A stretch of 12,528 nt of DNA from Armatimonadota bacterium (GTDB lineage Bacteria; Armatimonadota; Fimbriimonadia; Fimbriimonadales; ATM1), in NCBI GenBank assembly GCA_003695835.1, contig RFHN01000108.1:1-12528 (forward strand). The letters run 5' to 3'. Both the position numbers and the translations under genes were made by a program. Under the pieces are notes generated by a model. That model saw only the letters and a list, made by a program, of their open reading frames with translations, made no database searches and was not told the origin of the DNA. Positions 11,725-12,528 of the stretch are shown one piece after another; the stretch's first letter is position 1; the number at the start of each line of letters is the position of its first letter.

Positions 11725-12415
11725 ATTCCTTTCCTTCCTTTTTGTCTCCGTCGGATGCGTCACCTGTGTCTGTGGCGCGAAGTTTTCGTCCTTTGAGGAC
11801 ATGATCCACGATACCATATTCTTTCGCCTCTTCGGCGCTCATGAAGTAGTCGCGGTCACTATCCTTTTCCACCTGCTCGGGGCTGCGCCCCGTGTGGTTG
11901 GCCAGAATGTTGTTGAGGATTCGGCCGTACTTCAGGATCTCTTCGGCGTGGATCTTGATGTCGCTCGCAGTACCCTGGAATCCTGCGCTGACCTGGTGGA
12001 TCATCACTCGGGCGTGCTCGAGGCAGTACCGCTTGCCCGGCGCCCCGCCGGCAAGTAGGACGGCTCCCATGCTGGCGGCTTGGCCCACGCAGGTCGTCGC
12101 CACGTCGCACTTGATGAACTGCATCGCGTCGTAGATGGCGAGGCCTGCCGTAACGGATCCGCCCGGGCTATTGATGTACAGCTCGATATCCTTGTCCGGA
12201 TCCTCCTTTTCGAGGAAGAGCAGCTGGGCGACAATGAGGTTGGCCACGTAGTCGTCTACGGGCGTGCCCAGGAACACGATTCGATCCTTCAATAGCCGGG
12301 AGAAGAGGTCGTAGGACCTTTCTCCGCGGGCGGTTTGCTCAATAACCCACGGTACGCTCAAGTTCAGAACCTCGCTCTTTTCGACACCCGTATTATCGGA
12401 ACGGTACGCGCTCAT
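11723..12415 (-). CDS. clpP: ATP-dependent Clp protease proteolytic subunit ClpP
   Basis: Serine peptidase of 230 aa that forms a tetradecameric chamber fed by ClpX. The catalytic triad is visible: Ser115 in GQAASMGA, His140 in ARVMIHQ and Asp189 in DRDYFMS. Oxyanion and handle elements SPGGSVTAGLAIYD (83-96) and GRILNNILANHTG (164-176) are standard. The N-terminus before VPWVIEQT is about 20 residues, somewhat longer than mature forms, and may be a processed propeptide. The C-terminus ends in a highly charged tail (about 213-230). The ATG lies 2 nt after the stop of the upstream gene; GGAGG occurs 13 nt before it, the long spacing also seen at trxA. tig-clpP-clpX is a common bacterial gene order. 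Confidence 0.98.
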   Translation of the reverse strand: MSAYRSDNTGVEKSEVLNLSVPWVIEQTARGERSYDLFSRLLKDRIVFLGTPVDDYVANLIVAQLLFLEKEDPDKDIELYINSPGGSVTAGLAIYDAMQFIKCDVATTCVGQAASMGAVLLAGGAPGKRYCLEHARVMIHQVSAGFQGTASDIKIHAEEILKYGRILNNILANHTGRSPEQVEKDSDRDYFMSAEEAKEYGIVDHVLKGRKLRATDTGDASDGDKKEGKE

Positions 12416-12417
12416 GC

Positions 12418-12528
12418 TTACCCAGCAACCTCCGTTTCTACTTCCGCGTTCCCCTCGAGGAACGAGAGAACCTTGCTGTAGAGAGCCTGGAAGTGGAGTT
12501 CGTCAATTCGATTCTGTCTTCTATACGC
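12418..12528 (-). CDS. tig: Trigger factor, C-terminal end only (runs off the window)
   Basis: An open frame enters at the window edge and gives 36 residues before a TAA at 12420-12418. The peptide contains RRQNRIDELHFQALYSKVLSFLE, and a helix with the form R-N-R-I...vLdFL is usual at the end of trigger factor, the ribosome-bound peptidyl-prolyl isomerase and chaperone. The short tail (EGNAEVETEVAG) is acidic. The position directly before clpP and clpX, 2 nt away, is the classic tig-clpP-clpX arrangement. The identification rests on this context plus a short resemblance, so it is probable rather than certain. Confidence 0.72.
   Translation of the reverse strand, partial: AYRRQNRIDELHFQALYSKVLSFLEGNAEVETEVAG

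Overview
The window is a gene-dense, moderately GC-rich bacterial chromosome segment of ordinary core genes. There is no sign of a phage, transposon, CRISPR array, tRNA or rRNA. Cell-wall genes (MurJ, DapF, MurQ), a diacyl-type lipoprotein, a PilZ c-di-GMP receptor, an Hfq of the Bacillus-like type and a tig-clpP-clpX cluster point to a free-living bacterium. The mix of a Gram-negative-style lipoprotein, a Bacillus-like Hfq rim and a BadF-type sugar kinase beside MurQ would fit Armatimonadota or a neighbouring deep-branching phylum. That placement is a guess from gene content and needs a phylogeny.

The genes form six alternating transcription units. (1) 66-2688, plus strand: thioredoxin trxA, lipid II flippase murJ, PilZ-domain protein. 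(2) 4711-2659, minus strand: miaA, hfq, dapF, with hfq and dapF overlapping by 4 nt. (3) 4746-6496, plus strand: BadF-type amino-sugar kinase and murQ, also overlapping by 4 nt. Together these are a likely MurNAc/GlcNAc recycling pair. (4) 7873-6493, minus strand: FmdB-type zinc ribbon and glycine-cleavage gcvT. (5) 7993-9578, plus strand: a small lipoprotein and a Gfo/Idh/MocA oxidoreductase. (6) 12528-9474, minus strand: the 3' end of a probable trigger factor gene, clpP, clpX, phoU and a small single-pass membrane protein.

Junction structure is the most informative non-coding feature. All three convergent pairs overlap at their 3' ends (30, 4 and 105 nt), and I could see no intrinsic terminator at any of them. 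The two divergent gaps are 34 and 119 bp. Several genes lack a Shine-Dalgarno sequence. Three of them (the kinase, fmdB and the small membrane protein) instead have a -10-like hexamer ending 6-7 nt before the start codon, the geometry of leaderless transcripts. Others (trxA, hfq, clpX, the lipoprotein) have clear Shine-Dalgarno sequences.

I found no convincing new multi-gene system. The best candidates for something undescribed are the 119-bp fmdB/lipoprotein intergenic region, the lipoprotein itself with its pilin-like C-terminus, and the small membrane protein encoded after phoU whose tail is antisense to the oxidoreductase gene. The fmdB/lipoprotein region carries an 8-bp outer inverted repeat and two mutually exclusive perfect hairpins.
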